From Nocardia aurea (GTDB lineage Bacteria > Actinomycetota > Actinomycetes > Mycobacteriales > Mycobacteriaceae), in NCBI RefSeq assembly GCF_003123685.1, contig NZ_QCYJ01000085.1:124001-188000 (forward strand): 64,000 nucleotides of DNA, read 5' to 3'. Positions 16,183 through 24,359 of the stretch are shown in pieces. Position 1 is the first letter of the stretch; every line of letters begins with the position of its first letter. The position numbers and the translations under genes are program-made. The notes below the pieces were generated by a model that ran no database searches, was not told the DNA's origin, and was given only the letters and a program-made list of their open reading frames with translations.

Positions 16183-17253
16183 TCAGTCCTCGAACGGATA
16201 CCGACCACCGAGGGCGGTCCTGTCGCGCAGGAAGAAGTTCGCGACGAGATCGTCGGCGACGCGCAGGATCGTGGCGTGTCCCTCGACCGCGGTGACCCAC
16301 TCGGTCGGCAGCGCGGAAAGTCCGTGGGTGACTCCGAGCAGGTTGCCGGCCACCGATCCCGTGGAATCGGAGTCACCGGAATGGTTGACCGACAACAGCA
16401 GTGCACCGCGGATATCGCCGGTCCGAGCGGCGTACAGCGCACAGTAGACGCCGATGGCGAGGCATTCTTCGGCCACCCAGCCCGCACCGACCGCCTCCAC
16501 CCGCTCCGGACTCGCCGCTCCGGCGGCATCGCATTCCACGGCGTGGCGCAGTGCGGCCACCGTCTCCTGCGCACCCGTCACCTCGGTCAGCTGTGCGATG
16601 GTATCCCGCACCGCCACCGTCAGTTCCGTGCCGTTCAGTACCCGATCCAGCAATGCGGCGAGCGCTCCGGCCGCGAGGTACCCGGTCGGGTGGCCGTGGG
16701 TCAGTTGCGCACAACGACCGGCGAAGGCGAAGGCCATATCGGGCCCGAACCCGGCCAGACCGAACGGCGCCGAACGCATCACCGCGCCGCACCCTTTCGA
16801 ATCGGGATTCAGCGGTCCCGGCTTGCCCACGCGATGCGGCGTGCGCAGTCCGCGCAACTGCTGGTCGAGCCCGCGCAAACAGGCGGTACCCGGCGCGCGG
16901 ACCGCATACAGGAATTGTTGCTCGGCCAGCCAACTGTCGTTGTGGGGAGGAGGTTCGCGCCGACGCTGCGTTCGTAGCCAGCGCAGATAGGCATGACGTA
17001 GTGCGGGTGCCGGGTCGGTCCCCGGCCGCCAGCGCAACAGGCCCTCCGCGGTGAACAACGTCATCTGCGTGTCGTCGGTGACCTCACATGGCACTGCGCG
17101 ATTCGAGACGAACCCGGTCGTCCCGCCCGTACCGAAACGTGTACGAATTCTCGCCAGGTCCATGAATTCGATCGGTGCGCCGAGAGCGTCGCCGACCGCT
17201 CCACCCAACAGCGCGCCACGCACTCGATCGAGAACGATCGTAGACTCAACCAC
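16183..17253 (-). CDS. ADP-ribosylglycohydrolase family protein (DraG-like)
   Basis: Removes ADP-ribose from proteins or small molecules using two metal ions. 356 residues with the three family motifs: GALLGGAVGDALG at the N-terminus, TDDTQM (metal-binding Thr-Asp-Asp) and HSGDSDSTGS near residue 305. All metal ligands appear intact. It has a GTG start with no ribosome-binding site, but GATAAT lies 7 nt upstream, as in leaderless actinobacterial transcripts. No DraT-type ADP-ribosyltransferase or macrodomain gene is near, so the partner is unknown. Confidence 0.9.
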   Translation of the reverse strand: MVESTIVLDRVRGALLGGAVGDALGAPIEFMDLARIRTRFGTGGTTGFVSNRAVPCEVTDDTQMTLFTAEGLLRWRPGTDPAPALRHAYLRWLRTQRRREPPPHNDSWLAEQQFLYAVRAPGTACLRGLDQQLRGLRTPHRVGKPGPLNPDSKGCGAVMRSAPFGLAGFGPDMAFAFAGRCAQLTHGHPTGYLAAGALAALLDRVLNGTELTVAVRDTIAQLTEVTGAQETVAALRHAVECDAAGAASPERVEAVGAGWVAEECLAIGVYCALYAARTGDIRGALLLSVNHSGDSDSTGSVAGNLLGVTHGLSALPTEWVTAVEGHATILRVADDLVANFFLRDRTALGGRYPFED

Positions 17254-17260
17254 GGGGTAA

Positions 17261-17266
17261 ATTATC
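17261..17266 (-). promoter_or_regulatory. -10 element of a probably leaderless ADP-ribosylglycohydrolase transcript
   Basis: GATAAT on the minus strand ends 7 nt before the GTG start, placing +1 at or next to the start codon. The gene has no Shine-Dalgarno sequence. A short inverted repeat CTCAG-G-CTGAG lies just upstream (about 17266-17276) and could bind a regulator. Confidence 0.45.
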
Positions 17267-17457
17267 TCAGCCTGAGCCGCATTCGGGTGGTAGAGGCAGT
17301 CCGAGGCATCGGCTCACACCGACTCGGCAGATCCGTGTCACCGGAACCGACGTTCATCTGCCCACAGCGATCGAGTATCTTGCCGCCGAACTATCCACGC
17401 GGCCCGGTCGGCGCGCGGTCGACAGCCTGCCGACCGCGCTGACGCCTACGTCTCGAC

Positions 17458-17488
17458 GATTCTCGACCGGGCTGCGCGGTCGAGAATC
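17458..17488 (-). terminator. Hairpin downstream of the NTF2-like gene
   Basis: Perfect inverted repeat GATTCTCGACC / GGTCGAGAATC around a 9-nt loop, about 30 nt after the stop of the NTF2-like gene. There is no T-tract, as is common for actinobacterial terminators. The rest of 17267-17517 shows no gene. Confidence 0.55.
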
Positions 17489-17517
17489 GATGAGCAACGG
17501 CCCGAAGAATTCGGTAT

Positions 17518-17973
17518 CTACACGCGCCGGAAGGTGGGGGCGCTGTCGAACAGCGAGATACGCCATTCACCCTCTTCGTCGCGGCGGGCTTCCATGTGCA
17601 CGTCGGCGACGAGCGCCGTATCGGTCTGCTCCTGCTTGGCGGCGACGCCCGCGGTGGTGAAGTACGCGAGACCGAAATCGATCGTGGCCGAGTCCGCACC
17701 GCCGAAGTCGACGCGCAGGTTGTGCAGGGTGTGGCGATGGAACGGCACACCTTCCTCGGTGGCCTCGAGCCGGGCGTAACGGTCCTTGTAGAACTGCAGC
17801 ACCTCGTCGCGGTTCTGTCGAACTGTGCCGCCGACGTTGTAGCGGACATCCTCGACCAACAGTTCACCCATGCCGACGAGTCCGTTGTTGACGTCGAGCT
17901 CATGGGCCCATTCGTGAACGAGCTGCTGGATGGCGATCGCCGAGGCTGCCTGCTCCAGATCGAATTTGACCAT
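17518..17973 (-). CDS. NTF2/SnoaL-like domain protein
   Basis: Small cone-shaped alpha+beta protein of 151 residues. An N-terminal helix with IQQLVHEWAHELD, then LLVEDVRYNVGG, followed by strands with HTLHNLRVDFGG and GEWRISLFDSAPTFRRV, matches the SnoaL_4-like group of ketosteroid-isomerase folds. The ATG at 17973 follows AGAGGA by 6 nt. Such proteins are hydrolases, isomerases or ligand binders; no catalytic assignment is possible here. Transcribed alone, divergent from the TerD gene. Confidence 0.75.
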   Translation of the reverse strand: MVKFDLEQAASAIAIQQLVHEWAHELDVNNGLVGMGELLVEDVRYNVGGTVRQNRDEVLQFYKDRYARLEATEEGVPFHRHTLHNLRVDFGGADSATIDFGLAYFTTAGVAAKQEQTDTALVADVHMEARRDEEGEWRISLFDSAPTFRRV

Positions 17974-18165
17974 TTTCAATCCTCTTTCTCGCCGGCCGGT
18001 CCCGGCGTGTATCGCGACTCGACGCTACCTCCTGTCGCCCGCGCGCTGTGCAATACCGTCAAGGATTGTCAGGATGCGATCACCGAGTCGTTCCGCACCG
18101 CGTGGGCCCGCGGTCGCGCATCATGTTCGCTGTGGCGATGCCGACGGGCGATCACCGAACCCGCG

Positions 18166-18180
18166 CCACCCTTAAGGTGG
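18166..18180. promoter_or_regulatory. Palindrome/promoter element upstream of the double-TerD gene
   Basis: Inverted repeat CCACC-CTTAA-GGTGG, 24 bp before the TerD start. It contains TAAGGT, a possible -10 element, so a factor bound here would cover the promoter. Confidence 0.4.
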
Positions 18181-18203
18181 ACGGTGTCGAGGGAAGGGGA
18201 GTC

Positions 18204-19724
18204 ATGGAGTTGGTCAAGGGCGCGAACGCGCCGATCGCCGCCTCGGAGGTTCTGGTCGCCGTGGTCGCGGCGGCACCGATCGATGTCGCGGCGCTACTGC
18301 TCACGCCCGCGGGCAAGGTCCGCTCCGACGCCGACTTCGTCTTCTACAACCAGCCGACCGCGCCCGGGGTCACCGTGCAGCCGCCCGACGCCGTCCGCGT
18401 CGCTCCAGGCTCGGTACCCGGCGAGATCGACAAGATCGTGGTGACCGCGAGTCTCGACGGTTCCGGACCGGCCGATTGGGGCCAGGCGGGCCCGCTGCGG
18501 GTGACGGTCACCGATACGGCGACCGGTACGGTGCTGGCGACCTTCGCGCCGACCGATCTCGGCCGCGAGACCGCCCTGATCGCCTGCGAGATCTACCGGC
18601 GTCAGGGCGCGTGGAAGGTACGCGCGGTCGGTCAGGGGTACGCGAACGGGCTGGCCGGTATCGCCACCGATTTCGGTATCAGTGTCGATGACGACGAACC
18701 GCAGTCGGCGCCGGTGTCCACCGGGCAGGCGTCGGCGTCGGCTCAGCAGGCGCAGGATCGATCCCGGCCGCTCGTTCCGCCGGTCGGCACCGCGCCGCAG
18801 CCGTACCCTGCGCCCGAGCCGTACCGCACGCCCCAGCCTGAGCAGCCTTTCGCCGCGCCGTCCCAGCAGCCGTTCCCCGGCCAGCAGCCGTACGCCGCCC
18901 CGCCGCAGCCGTACCCCGCGCAACAGGCGCAGCCCTATCCAACGCCGTATCCCGCGCAACCGCCCCATGTGGACGCCGCGCCTCAGCCGTACGGTGCGCA
19001 GCCGTATCCGGCGTCGCAATCCGGACAACCGCCGGGTCACGGCTATCCCCAACACCCGCCCGCGTTCGGTGCACCGCCCGCCGCCTCGCCGTTCGATGGG
19101 ACATCACCCGAGGCCGCGCCGCGATTCGGTCAGCCGACGGTCAGCCTGGACAAGGGCCGAGTCTCGTTGCGCAAGAACGAAACCGTCTCGCTCACCAAAC
19201 AGGGTGCGCCGCCACTGAGTCGCGTGCGGATGGGGTTGGGATGGGACCCGGCTGTCAGTGGACGCAACATCGACCTGGACGCCTCGGTCATCGCCTACGA
19301 CAACCGGGCCAAGAAGCTGGTCAATGTCTGGTTCATGAGGCAGGAGGCGTTCAACGGCGTCATCCGGCACTCCGGCGACAATCTGACCGGACGTGGCGAG
19401 GGCGACGACGAGGTGATCTCGGTCGATCTGACCGCGTTGGGTCCGGAGGTCTACGCCCTGGTGTTCACCGTCAACTCGTTCGCGGGGCATACCTTCGACC
19501 AGGTCGGCCGCGCGCATTGCCGCTTGGTGGACGACAATTCCGGCGCGGAACTGGTGCGTTTCGAATTGTCCAAGGGGGAGCGGATGACCGGTGCGTTCAT
19601 GTGCATGCTGACTCGTGGCGCACAGGGCTGGAATATGACGGCGCTCGGCGAGTACGCGAAAGGGTCGACGGTGCGCAAGATGGTCGACCCGGGAAAGCGT
19701 TTCGTGCTGACGTCCCTCGGCTGA
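18204..19724 (+). CDS. Double TerD-domain protein with Pro/Gln/Tyr-rich linker
   Basis: 506 residues. TerD domains are calcium-binding beta-sandwiches linked to tellurite, phage and oxidative-stress phenotypes. Domain 1 (about 1-163) reads MELVKGANAPI, VFYNQPTAPGV, SLDGSG and ends WKVRAVGQGYANGLAGIA. Domain 2 (about 311-506) reads VSLTKQGAPPLSRVRMGLGW, DLDASVIAYD, GDDEVISVDL and a diverged C-terminus. Between them lies a low-complexity linker of about 145 residues. The Asp-rich GDDE calcium motif is clear only in domain 2; domain 1 shows VRSDADFVFY. The ATG has GGGGAG 3-8 nt upstream. No other ter genes (terB, terC, terZ) are near, so it is an orphan. Confidence 0.9.
   Translation: MELVKGANAPIAASEVLVAVVAAAPIDVAALLLTPAGKVRSDADFVFYNQPTAPGVTVQPPDAVRVAPGSVPGEIDKIVVTASLDGSGPADWGQAGPLRVTVTDTATGTVLATFAPTDLGRETALIACEIYRRQGAWKVRAVGQGYANGLAGIATDFGISVDDDEPQSAPVSTGQASASAQQAQDRSRPLVPPVGTAPQPYPAPEPYRTPQPEQPFAAPSQQPFPGQQPYAAPPQPYPAQQAQPYPTPYPAQPPHVDAAPQPYGAQPYPASQSGQPPGHGYPQHPPAFGAPPAASPFDGTSPEAAPRFGQPTVSLDKGRVSLRKNETVSLTKQGAPPLSRVRMGLGWDPAVSGRNIDLDASVIAYDNRAKKLVNVWFMRQEAFNGVIRHSGDNLTGRGEGDDEVISVDLTALGPEVYALVFTVNSFAGHTFDQVGRAHCRLVDDNSGAELVRFELSKGERMTGAFMCMLTRGAQGWNMTALGEYAKGSTVRKMVDPGKRFVLTSLG
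18699..19133 (+). repeat. Low-complexity linker with irregular PYPAQ/QPY repeats
   Basis: Codons 166-310 of the double-TerD gene encode many copies of Q-P-Y, P-Y-P-A and P-F units, giving a DNA region of degenerate repeats rich in CCG CAG CCG TAC. Such linkers are flexible and prone to length changes between strains. Confidence 0.75.
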
Positions 19725-19753
19725 ACGCGACAGCGGGTACGGCCCCGATACGT

Positions 19754-20704
19754 CTACGTCACGAGCAAGGTCCAGACCGGAAGAAGTACCAAAGCCACGA
19801 CCGTGGTCTTGACGACCACCGATCCGGCGAAATCGAGTCCGACGTTATATCGTCCGGCGAGCACGAAGACGTTCTGCGGTGTCGGCATGGCCGCGAGCAT
19901 CGTGAGGTAAGCGGGCCACGGATCGTCTACGTGGACAACATATTCGGTCACCCCGTAGACCATCGACGGCAGAATCGCGCATTTGAACACGATGACGGCG
20001 TTCTCGTCCGGGGTCGCGCCGCGCAGGCGCAGCGTGGAGCCGCCCAGATGCAGGCCGAGCGCGATCAACGCCACCGGTGAGGCCGCGTCTCCGGCGAAGG
20101 ACAGGCCCGACAGGACCGATTCGGGCACCGGCCACGAGGCGAGATTCGCGACGATCGCGGCGACGCACGCGACGACGACGGGCGTGGCCAACGCCGCGCC
20201 GACCGATCGCGTGACGGTCACCGCCGGATTCCGACGGGTCTCGTGGTCGGTTCGGGCGAATTCGAGAACCGTCAGCACGACGACGGTCAGCAGGCACACC
20301 TGCAGGATCAGGATCGGGAAGATCGGCGCGGCGTCGCCGAACAGTTGCACGAACACCGGGATGGCGAAGTAGGCGGTATTGACCTGGCAGGCGGCCATCA
20401 TCCGCAGGGCGGTGTCCGCGGGGCCGAGTTCGGCGCGGCGTAGGCAGAGCGTCGCGACGATCACCATGCCGGTGATCGCCACGGCGGCGTACGCGCCGAT
20501 CGCGGTGAGGTCGAACAGGCGCCCGAGATCGCTGCCGTAGAGTTTCGGAAACAGATATGCCGGGATCAACAGCAGGAACGCCAAGTCGCACAGTGGTTTC
20601 GAGAGCTCGCTCGCGATGATCTTCCGCCGTGCCAGCCACCATCCCGAGACCACCAGCCCGGCGACGGGCAGCAGACGCGTCAGTGTCGCGGTGATCTCGT
20701 TCAC
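19754..20704 (-). CDS. AEC-family transporter (auxin efflux carrier-like permease)
   Basis: Integral membrane transporter of 316 residues with about ten predicted helices. Family marks are the N-terminal LLPVAGLVVSGWWLARRKII, a central AACQVNTAYFAIPVFVQLFG and the C-terminal MLAAMPTPQNVFVLAGRYN, the AMP-x-x-x-N element of AEC proteins. Family members export or exchange organic anions such as malate or malonate; the substrate here is unknown. Convergent with the TerD gene. Confidence 0.88.
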   Translation of the reverse strand: MNEITATLTRLLPVAGLVVSGWWLARRKIIASELSKPLCDLAFLLLIPAYLFPKLYGSDLGRLFDLTAIGAYAAVAITGMVIVATLCLRRAELGPADTALRMMAACQVNTAYFAIPVFVQLFGDAAPIFPILILQVCLLTVVVLTVLEFARTDHETRRNPAVTVTRSVGAALATPVVVACVAAIVANLASWPVPESVLSGLSFAGDAASPVALIALGLHLGGSTLRLRGATPDENAVIVFKCAILPSMVYGVTEYVVHVDDPWPAYLTMLAAMPTPQNVFVLAGRYNVGLDFAGSVVVKTTVVALVLLPVWTLLVT

Positions 20705-20785
20705 CGGACCGTCACCGACGGCCTTCGCCCGCGCGACGGTGGGTGAACCCTTGTCGCGCGGGCGAACTCTCCGATATTCGAGTGT

Positions 20786-21250
20786 CTATTTCTGGACGGT
20801 GCGGGCGAGGATGCCCAGGGTCGCGCGTAGTGCCGATTCCGGAATGATCGGGAAGATGCCCGCTTCCCGATAGCGCGGGGCGATCTTGCTCCAGTCGTAG
20901 TACGAGGTGACCAGGGTGCCGATCTCGCTGGGTTCGAGCCGGTAGCCGTAGAGGTGTTCGATCGGCGGCTGGATCGCGCCGGAGATCGTCCATTCCAGAT
21001 GCGCGTCCTGCTCGAATTCGGTGATGATGACCGTCACGTCGTATTTGCCCATCGGGAAGTCGTTGAGCGACTCACGATCCATGTGCACGACGAACTCGTC
21101 GCCGACACCGTTGACCGGTTTGCCCTCCGCCGATTGCAGCATGCCGGAACTGTCGATCGTGACGTGCCCCTCGGGGGAGCGCAGCAGCGTGAAGATCTCC
21201 GCGGGTGACGCGGCGATCTGCCGCTGGACCTCGAACCGTTCTACCGTCAT
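20786..21250 (-). CDS. SRPBCC-family (START/polyketide cyclase-like) protein
   Basis: 154 residues with a Bet v 1-like helix-grip fold. The N-terminal VQRQIAASPAEIFTLLRSPEGHVTID is the usual first strand plus helix, and the C-terminus has TLVTSYYDWSKIAPRYREAG. These bind hydrophobic ligands; close relatives are annotated as polyketide cyclase/dehydrase but most are uncharacterised. The ATG at 21250 has GAGGG 8 nt upstream. Divergent from the RHH-VOC-methyltransferase cluster, with strong palindromes between them. Confidence 0.8.
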   Translation of the reverse strand: MTVERFEVQRQIAASPAEIFTLLRSPEGHVTIDSSGMLQSAEGKPVNGVGDEFVVHMDRESLNDFPMGKYDVTVIITEFEQDAHLEWTISGAIQPPIEHLYGYRLEPSEIGTLVTSYYDWSKIAPRYREAGIFPIIPESALRATLGILARTVQK

Positions 21251-21305
21251 GCCCTCCACCCTCGCACATCCGGTCGGCGCTCGAACCGGTTCGGGAACGC
21301 GCCGA

Positions 21306-21329
21306 CTACTAGTAGGCTAGCATGCTAGC
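21306..21329. promoter_or_regulatory. Adjacent palindromes in the divergent SRPBCC/RHH promoter
   Basis: CTACTAGTAG (21306-21315) is directly followed by GCTAGCATGCTAGC (21316-21329); both are perfect palindromes and both are unusual in a genome of this GC content. They lie 9-32 bp before the small RHH gene, whose product is an obvious candidate binder: ribbon-helix-helix dimers often bind short adjacent palindromes at their own promoter. Confidence 0.55.
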
Positions 21330-21337
21330 ATCGGTCG

Positions 21338-21505
21338 GTGGGCGACGAGGATGTGAAGCAGTTCAACGTGTACCTGCCGATCGGACTGATCAAAGAGGTC
21401 AAGTTCCGCGCGATCGAGACGGGTTCATCCCTGTCGGCACTGGTCGCGCAGGCGTTGCGTGCCTACCTCGACGACACCGATCAGCAGACTTCCGGAAAGG
21501 AATGA
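21338..21505 (+). CDS. Small ribbon-helix-helix (CopG-like) protein
   Basis: A 55-residue protein starting with GTG. The sequence [20 protein letters not shown] then [20 protein letters not shown] shows the RHH pattern: a short beta-strand (FNVYLP), a first helix and a second helix beginning after a Gly-Ser turn. Such proteins are dimeric DNA-binding repressors or antitoxins. The stop is separated by one base from the VOC gene, so the pair is co-translated. There is no good Shine-Dalgarno before the GTG. The adjacent palindromes support autoregulation. No toxin-like gene is seen, so the antitoxin option is weak. Confidence 0.7.
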   Translation: MGDEDVKQFNVYLPIGLIKEVKFRAIETGSSLSALVAQALRAYLDDTDQQTSGKE

Positions 21506-21506
21506 C

Positions 21507-21854
21507 ATGACCACCGAAGGTATCGAAGCGGTATTCCTCGAAACGCATAATTGGGGCCGCACGGCCGGATTTCTCCGAGCGCTAGGCTTCGAGATGGAAT
21601 TCGACACCGGCCACAACTCCGGCCAGTTCCGCAACGGTGAAGGGCGACCGTATGTCTTCGTCGCCGAGATCCCCGGGACCGAGCAACCCCGTACCCAGCT
21701 GATGCTGAAGGTGGCAGATCCCGAGCAGGTCCACCTCGACGGTGATGTCGACGTGGTCAGCGGCTTCGAGGAAACTCACTACGGCACAAGGGAAATGACC
21801 GTCCGTGATCCGGACGGCCGCCTCTGGGCCCTGCAAGCCCCGGGCAAGGGGTGA
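21507..21854 (+). CDS. VOC-superfamily protein (glyoxalase/bleomycin-resistance fold)
   Basis: 115 residues with a vicinal-oxygen-chelate fold: IEAVFLETHNWGRTAGFLRA at the start, a central QLMLKVADPEQ and a C-terminal REMTVRDPDGRLWALQAP that carries the usual F/W-x-DPDG motif. Members are lyases, dioxygenases or drug-binding proteins; metal-ligand positions are not fully clear here. The ATG follows the RHH stop by 1 nt with GGAAAGGA upstream. Confidence 0.85.
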   Translation: MTTEGIEAVFLETHNWGRTAGFLRALGFEMEFDTGHNSGQFRNGEGRPYVFVAEIPGTEQPRTQLMLKVADPEQVHLDGDVDVVSGFEETHYGTREMTVRDPDGRLWALQAPGKG

Positions 21855-21856
21855 CG

Positions 21857-22711
21857 ATGGGGGCCGAAGCGACCGCAGGGCCGGACAGCACCGCGGTCCG
21901 GGTCGCGCTGTGGCGGGCACTGCACGTGCTGGAGGATTCGGAGCCGCACGTGATGTCCGACGAGATCGGACTGCGGCTCGCCGACGTCGACGACGACTGG
22001 CGAAACCGACCCGATATGGACCCGAAGGCGACGAGTTCGTCCCGCGCGGGAATCGTCGCCCGCGCGCGATTCGTGGAGGATCTGGTCGCCGAACAGGTCG
22101 AACACGGTGTCGACCAATACATTCTGCTCGGTGCGGGTCTGGACACCTTCGCCCAGCGCAGGCCCGATATCGCGGCCCGGCTGAGGATCTTCGAGATCGA
22201 CCGGCCGGAGCCGCAGGCATGGAAACGCCGACGTCTCGCCGACCTCGGATTCGGCGTCCCGGAACGATTGCGGCTGGTGCCGGTCGATTTCGAGACCGAC
22301 TCGTGGTGGGACCGGTCGATCGCCGCCGGATTCGATCCGGGTCGCCCCGCCGTGGTGAGCTCCACCGGGGTCGCCATGTATCTGACCCGCGAGGCGAATA
22401 TCGCTACCCTGAACCAGCTTTCGAGACTTGCCGCCGGATCGACCGTGGCCATGACCTACCTGCAACCGCTCGAACTCGTCGGGCCGGACGAGCGGGCGAT
22501 ACGACAGGTCATCGAGCGCAACGCCCGCGCGTCGGGAACCCCGTTCCTGAGCTTCTTCGGCCCGGACGAGATGTTGCGTCTGGCGGGGGAGTCGGGTTTC
22601 GCCACCGCGGAGATCATTTCGGCCGACGACCAGAGGCGGCGCTACTTCGCGGACCGCGCGGACGGATTGCGACCGGCGGATTCGGAGCAGATGTTGAAGG
22701 CGACGACGTAG
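21857..22711 (+). CDS. SAM-dependent methyltransferase (TIGR00027/LCM family)
   Basis: 284 residues. Matches the actinobacterial family of putative S-adenosylmethionine methyltransferases abundant in Mycobacterium and Nocardia: SRAGIVARARFVEDLVAEQV, QYILLGAGLDTFAQR (SAM-binding loop) and IFEIDRPEPQAWKRRRL, then VSSTGVAMYLTREA. The methyl acceptor is unknown. The ATG at 21857 has AAGGGG 5 nt upstream; an in-frame GTG at 21851 overlapping the VOC stop is the alternative. Third gene of the RHH-VOC-methyltransferase cluster. Confidence 0.88.
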   Translation: MGAEATAGPDSTAVRVALWRALHVLEDSEPHVMSDEIGLRLADVDDDWRNRPDMDPKATSSSRAGIVARARFVEDLVAEQVEHGVDQYILLGAGLDTFAQRRPDIAARLRIFEIDRPEPQAWKRRRLADLGFGVPERLRLVPVDFETDSWWDRSIAAGFDPGRPAVVSSTGVAMYLTREANIATLNQLSRLAAGSTVAMTYLQPLELVGPDERAIRQVIERNARASGTPFLSFFGPDEMLRLAGESGFATAEIISADDQRRRYFADRADGLRPADSEQMLKATT

Positions 22712-22765
22712 CAGGCGTCGCTGGACGGGGGTCTTCGTGTCGTGAAGAGTCGCCGACGAATTCGT

Positions 22766-23566
22766 TCAGGCCTGCAACAGTTCGCGTAATCCTTGCGCGT
22801 ACGCGCGGGGATACATGCGCGGACCGGTATGCCCACCGGGGAATCGCACGACGCTCACCTCCAACAGAGCGGCGAGCGCGGGTGCGGTCCGCGCGATCAC
22901 GCCGGTTGTCGTCGCACCGACCGCCGGGATGATCGCCGAGGAACGGTCGCGCAACGCGGCCGTGTCGGGACGATACGTCCGAACGGCCGGAGCGTCGTGG
23001 GTCAGGAAGTACTCGAGATTGCCCGCCCGGTAGGGGCTGGGGCCGGGCAGGTCCACATCGGGTTCGCGATCGACCACCGCGAGACCGGCCAGTCGTGCGA
23101 ACTGGGCCATGGCGGCGGGCACACCGTCGGCGAGATGCGACTGCTCGATCTCGTACTGCGCCGTCGCGAGTTCGGAACGTTCGGGCTCGGAGAGCAGTGC
23201 CGCGGCGGGAGGTTCGTGCACCACGGCGAGCCGCACCAGATCCGGGTGCCTGGTGAGCAGTTCCAGGGCGATGACCGCGCCGATACTGGAGCCGAAGACG
23301 GCGGCGGGCGCGTCGGACAGCGTTCGTAGGATCTGTGCCGCGTCGTCGGCGTGGGTGGAAATATCCGACGGTGGTCCGGCGTCTGCGCTACGGGACAATC
23401 CGCGCCGGTCGAAGGTCGCCACGGTGAAATCGGTCGCCAGATGGTCGGCGAGCCGGTCGTAGGTGTCGGCATCACCGTCCCCGCCGGGGAGGAGCAGCAG
23501 GATCGGTCCACTGCCTCGCGTGCGGTGGTAGAGCGCTGTGCCATCGGAATCGAGATCGGCTTCCAT
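22766..23566 (-). CDS. Alpha/beta-fold hydrolase
   Basis: 266 residues. Core marks are the oxyanion-side segment LLLLPGGDGDADTYDRLADH, DRRGLSRS, the nucleophile elbow GSSIG and a C-terminal FPGGHTG with the likely catalytic His. Cytosolic, of the small esterase/haloperoxidase-like group; the substrate is unknown. Convergent with the methyltransferase gene; the VTT membrane protein gene lies 28 bp downstream of an independent start on the same strand. Confidence 0.88.
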   Translation of the reverse strand: MEADLDSDGTALYHRTRGSGPILLLLPGGDGDADTYDRLADHLATDFTVATFDRRGLSRSADAGPPSDISTHADDAAQILRTLSDAPAAVFGSSIGAVIALELLTRHPDLVRLAVVHEPPAAALLSEPERSELATAQYEIEQSHLADGVPAAMAQFARLAGLAVVDREPDVDLPGPSPYRAGNLEYFLTHDAPAVRTYRPDTAALRDRSSAIIPAVGATTTGVIARTAPALAALLEVSVVRFPGGHTGPRMYPRAYAQGLRELLQA

Positions 23567-23594
23567 GGTGGTTCCCCTCGGCTACTCGTGGTCG

Positions 23595-24359
23595 CTACGC
23601 GTGCGGATCGGTTCCCTCGCTACACACCAGCGGCCGGGACGTCTGTTCCGTCGGCTCGATGTCGGGTTCCCGGCGTACCTCGCGTCGGCGCCAGTGCGTG
23701 ATCCCGCGATGTGCGGCGAAGGTGCCGATGATCGCGGTGGCGCACCACACGGCGATCGCGGTGTAGGCCAGTGGTGCGGACAGGTCGCCGATCGACGCGC
23801 CGAGCGCGGTGTAGACGAAGGCGCGCGGCGCCGACCCGATGAACGAGCCCGCCGCCATCTGCCACAACGGAATTCCGAACGCGCCGAACACATAGGAGGC
23901 CATCGCGTCCGGGATGCCGGGCACGAAACGCTGCCCGACCACGGCCCACAGGCCGTGGCGTTCGACCTGCGCGTCGATGCGATCGGAACGCGCGGTGCCC
24001 AGGAGCGCGCGGGCGCTGTCGCGGCCCGCGCGCTGCCCGAGGAAACTGGAGATCGTCGCGGTGCCCACGGTCGCGCCCAGTGTCACGAAGGTGCCGACCA
24101 GCGGGCCGAACAGCAGTCCGCTCCCGGCGGCCAGAATGGGGCCGGGGATCAGGATCGCGCCGAGAACAGCGGATACCGGTACGTAGACGAACGGCGCGGC
24201 GGGGCCCGTCGCCGCCACCATGGACCGCACGCCATCGATATCGATCACCCGGGCGACGGCGACGAGATAGAACGTCCCGAGCAGGAAGATCACGCACGCC
24301 GCGAGTCGCACGGTATGACGCCACCTGCCGCCCGGGGCGGAATCGTCCTCGTCGTTCAT
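23595..24359 (-). CDS. TVP38/TMEM64 (DedA-like, VTT-domain) membrane protein
   Basis: 254 residues with about six hydrophobic segments. The VTT/SNARE-associated domain shows GAILIPGPILAAGSGLLFGP, then a re-entrant region, QRFVPGIPDAMASYVFG (the conserved R-x-x-P-x-P-x-x-x-x-x-Y/F pattern) and WQMAAGSFIGSAPRAF. This superfamily moves lipids across the membrane or handles membrane potential stress; the role here is unknown. The ATG at 24359 follows GGATGGGG; a GTG or ATG seven codons earlier is an alternative. Confidence 0.87.
   Translation of the reverse strand: MNDEDDSAPGGRWRHTVRLAACVIFLLGTFYLVAVARVIDIDGVRSMVAATGPAAPFVYVPVSAVLGAILIPGPILAAGSGLLFGPLVGTFVTLGATVGTATISSFLGQRAGRDSARALLGTARSDRIDAQVERHGLWAVVGQRFVPGIPDAMASYVFGAFGIPLWQMAAGSFIGSAPRAFVYTALGASIGDLSAPLAYTAIAVWCATAIIGTFAAHRGITHWRRREVRREPDIEPTEQTSRPLVCSEGTDPHA

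Noticed and set aside
21338..21854. Toxin-antitoxin interpretation of the RHH-VOC pair
   Set aside because: The VOC protein has no toxin features and is full length; an autoregulated enzyme unit is the simpler reading.
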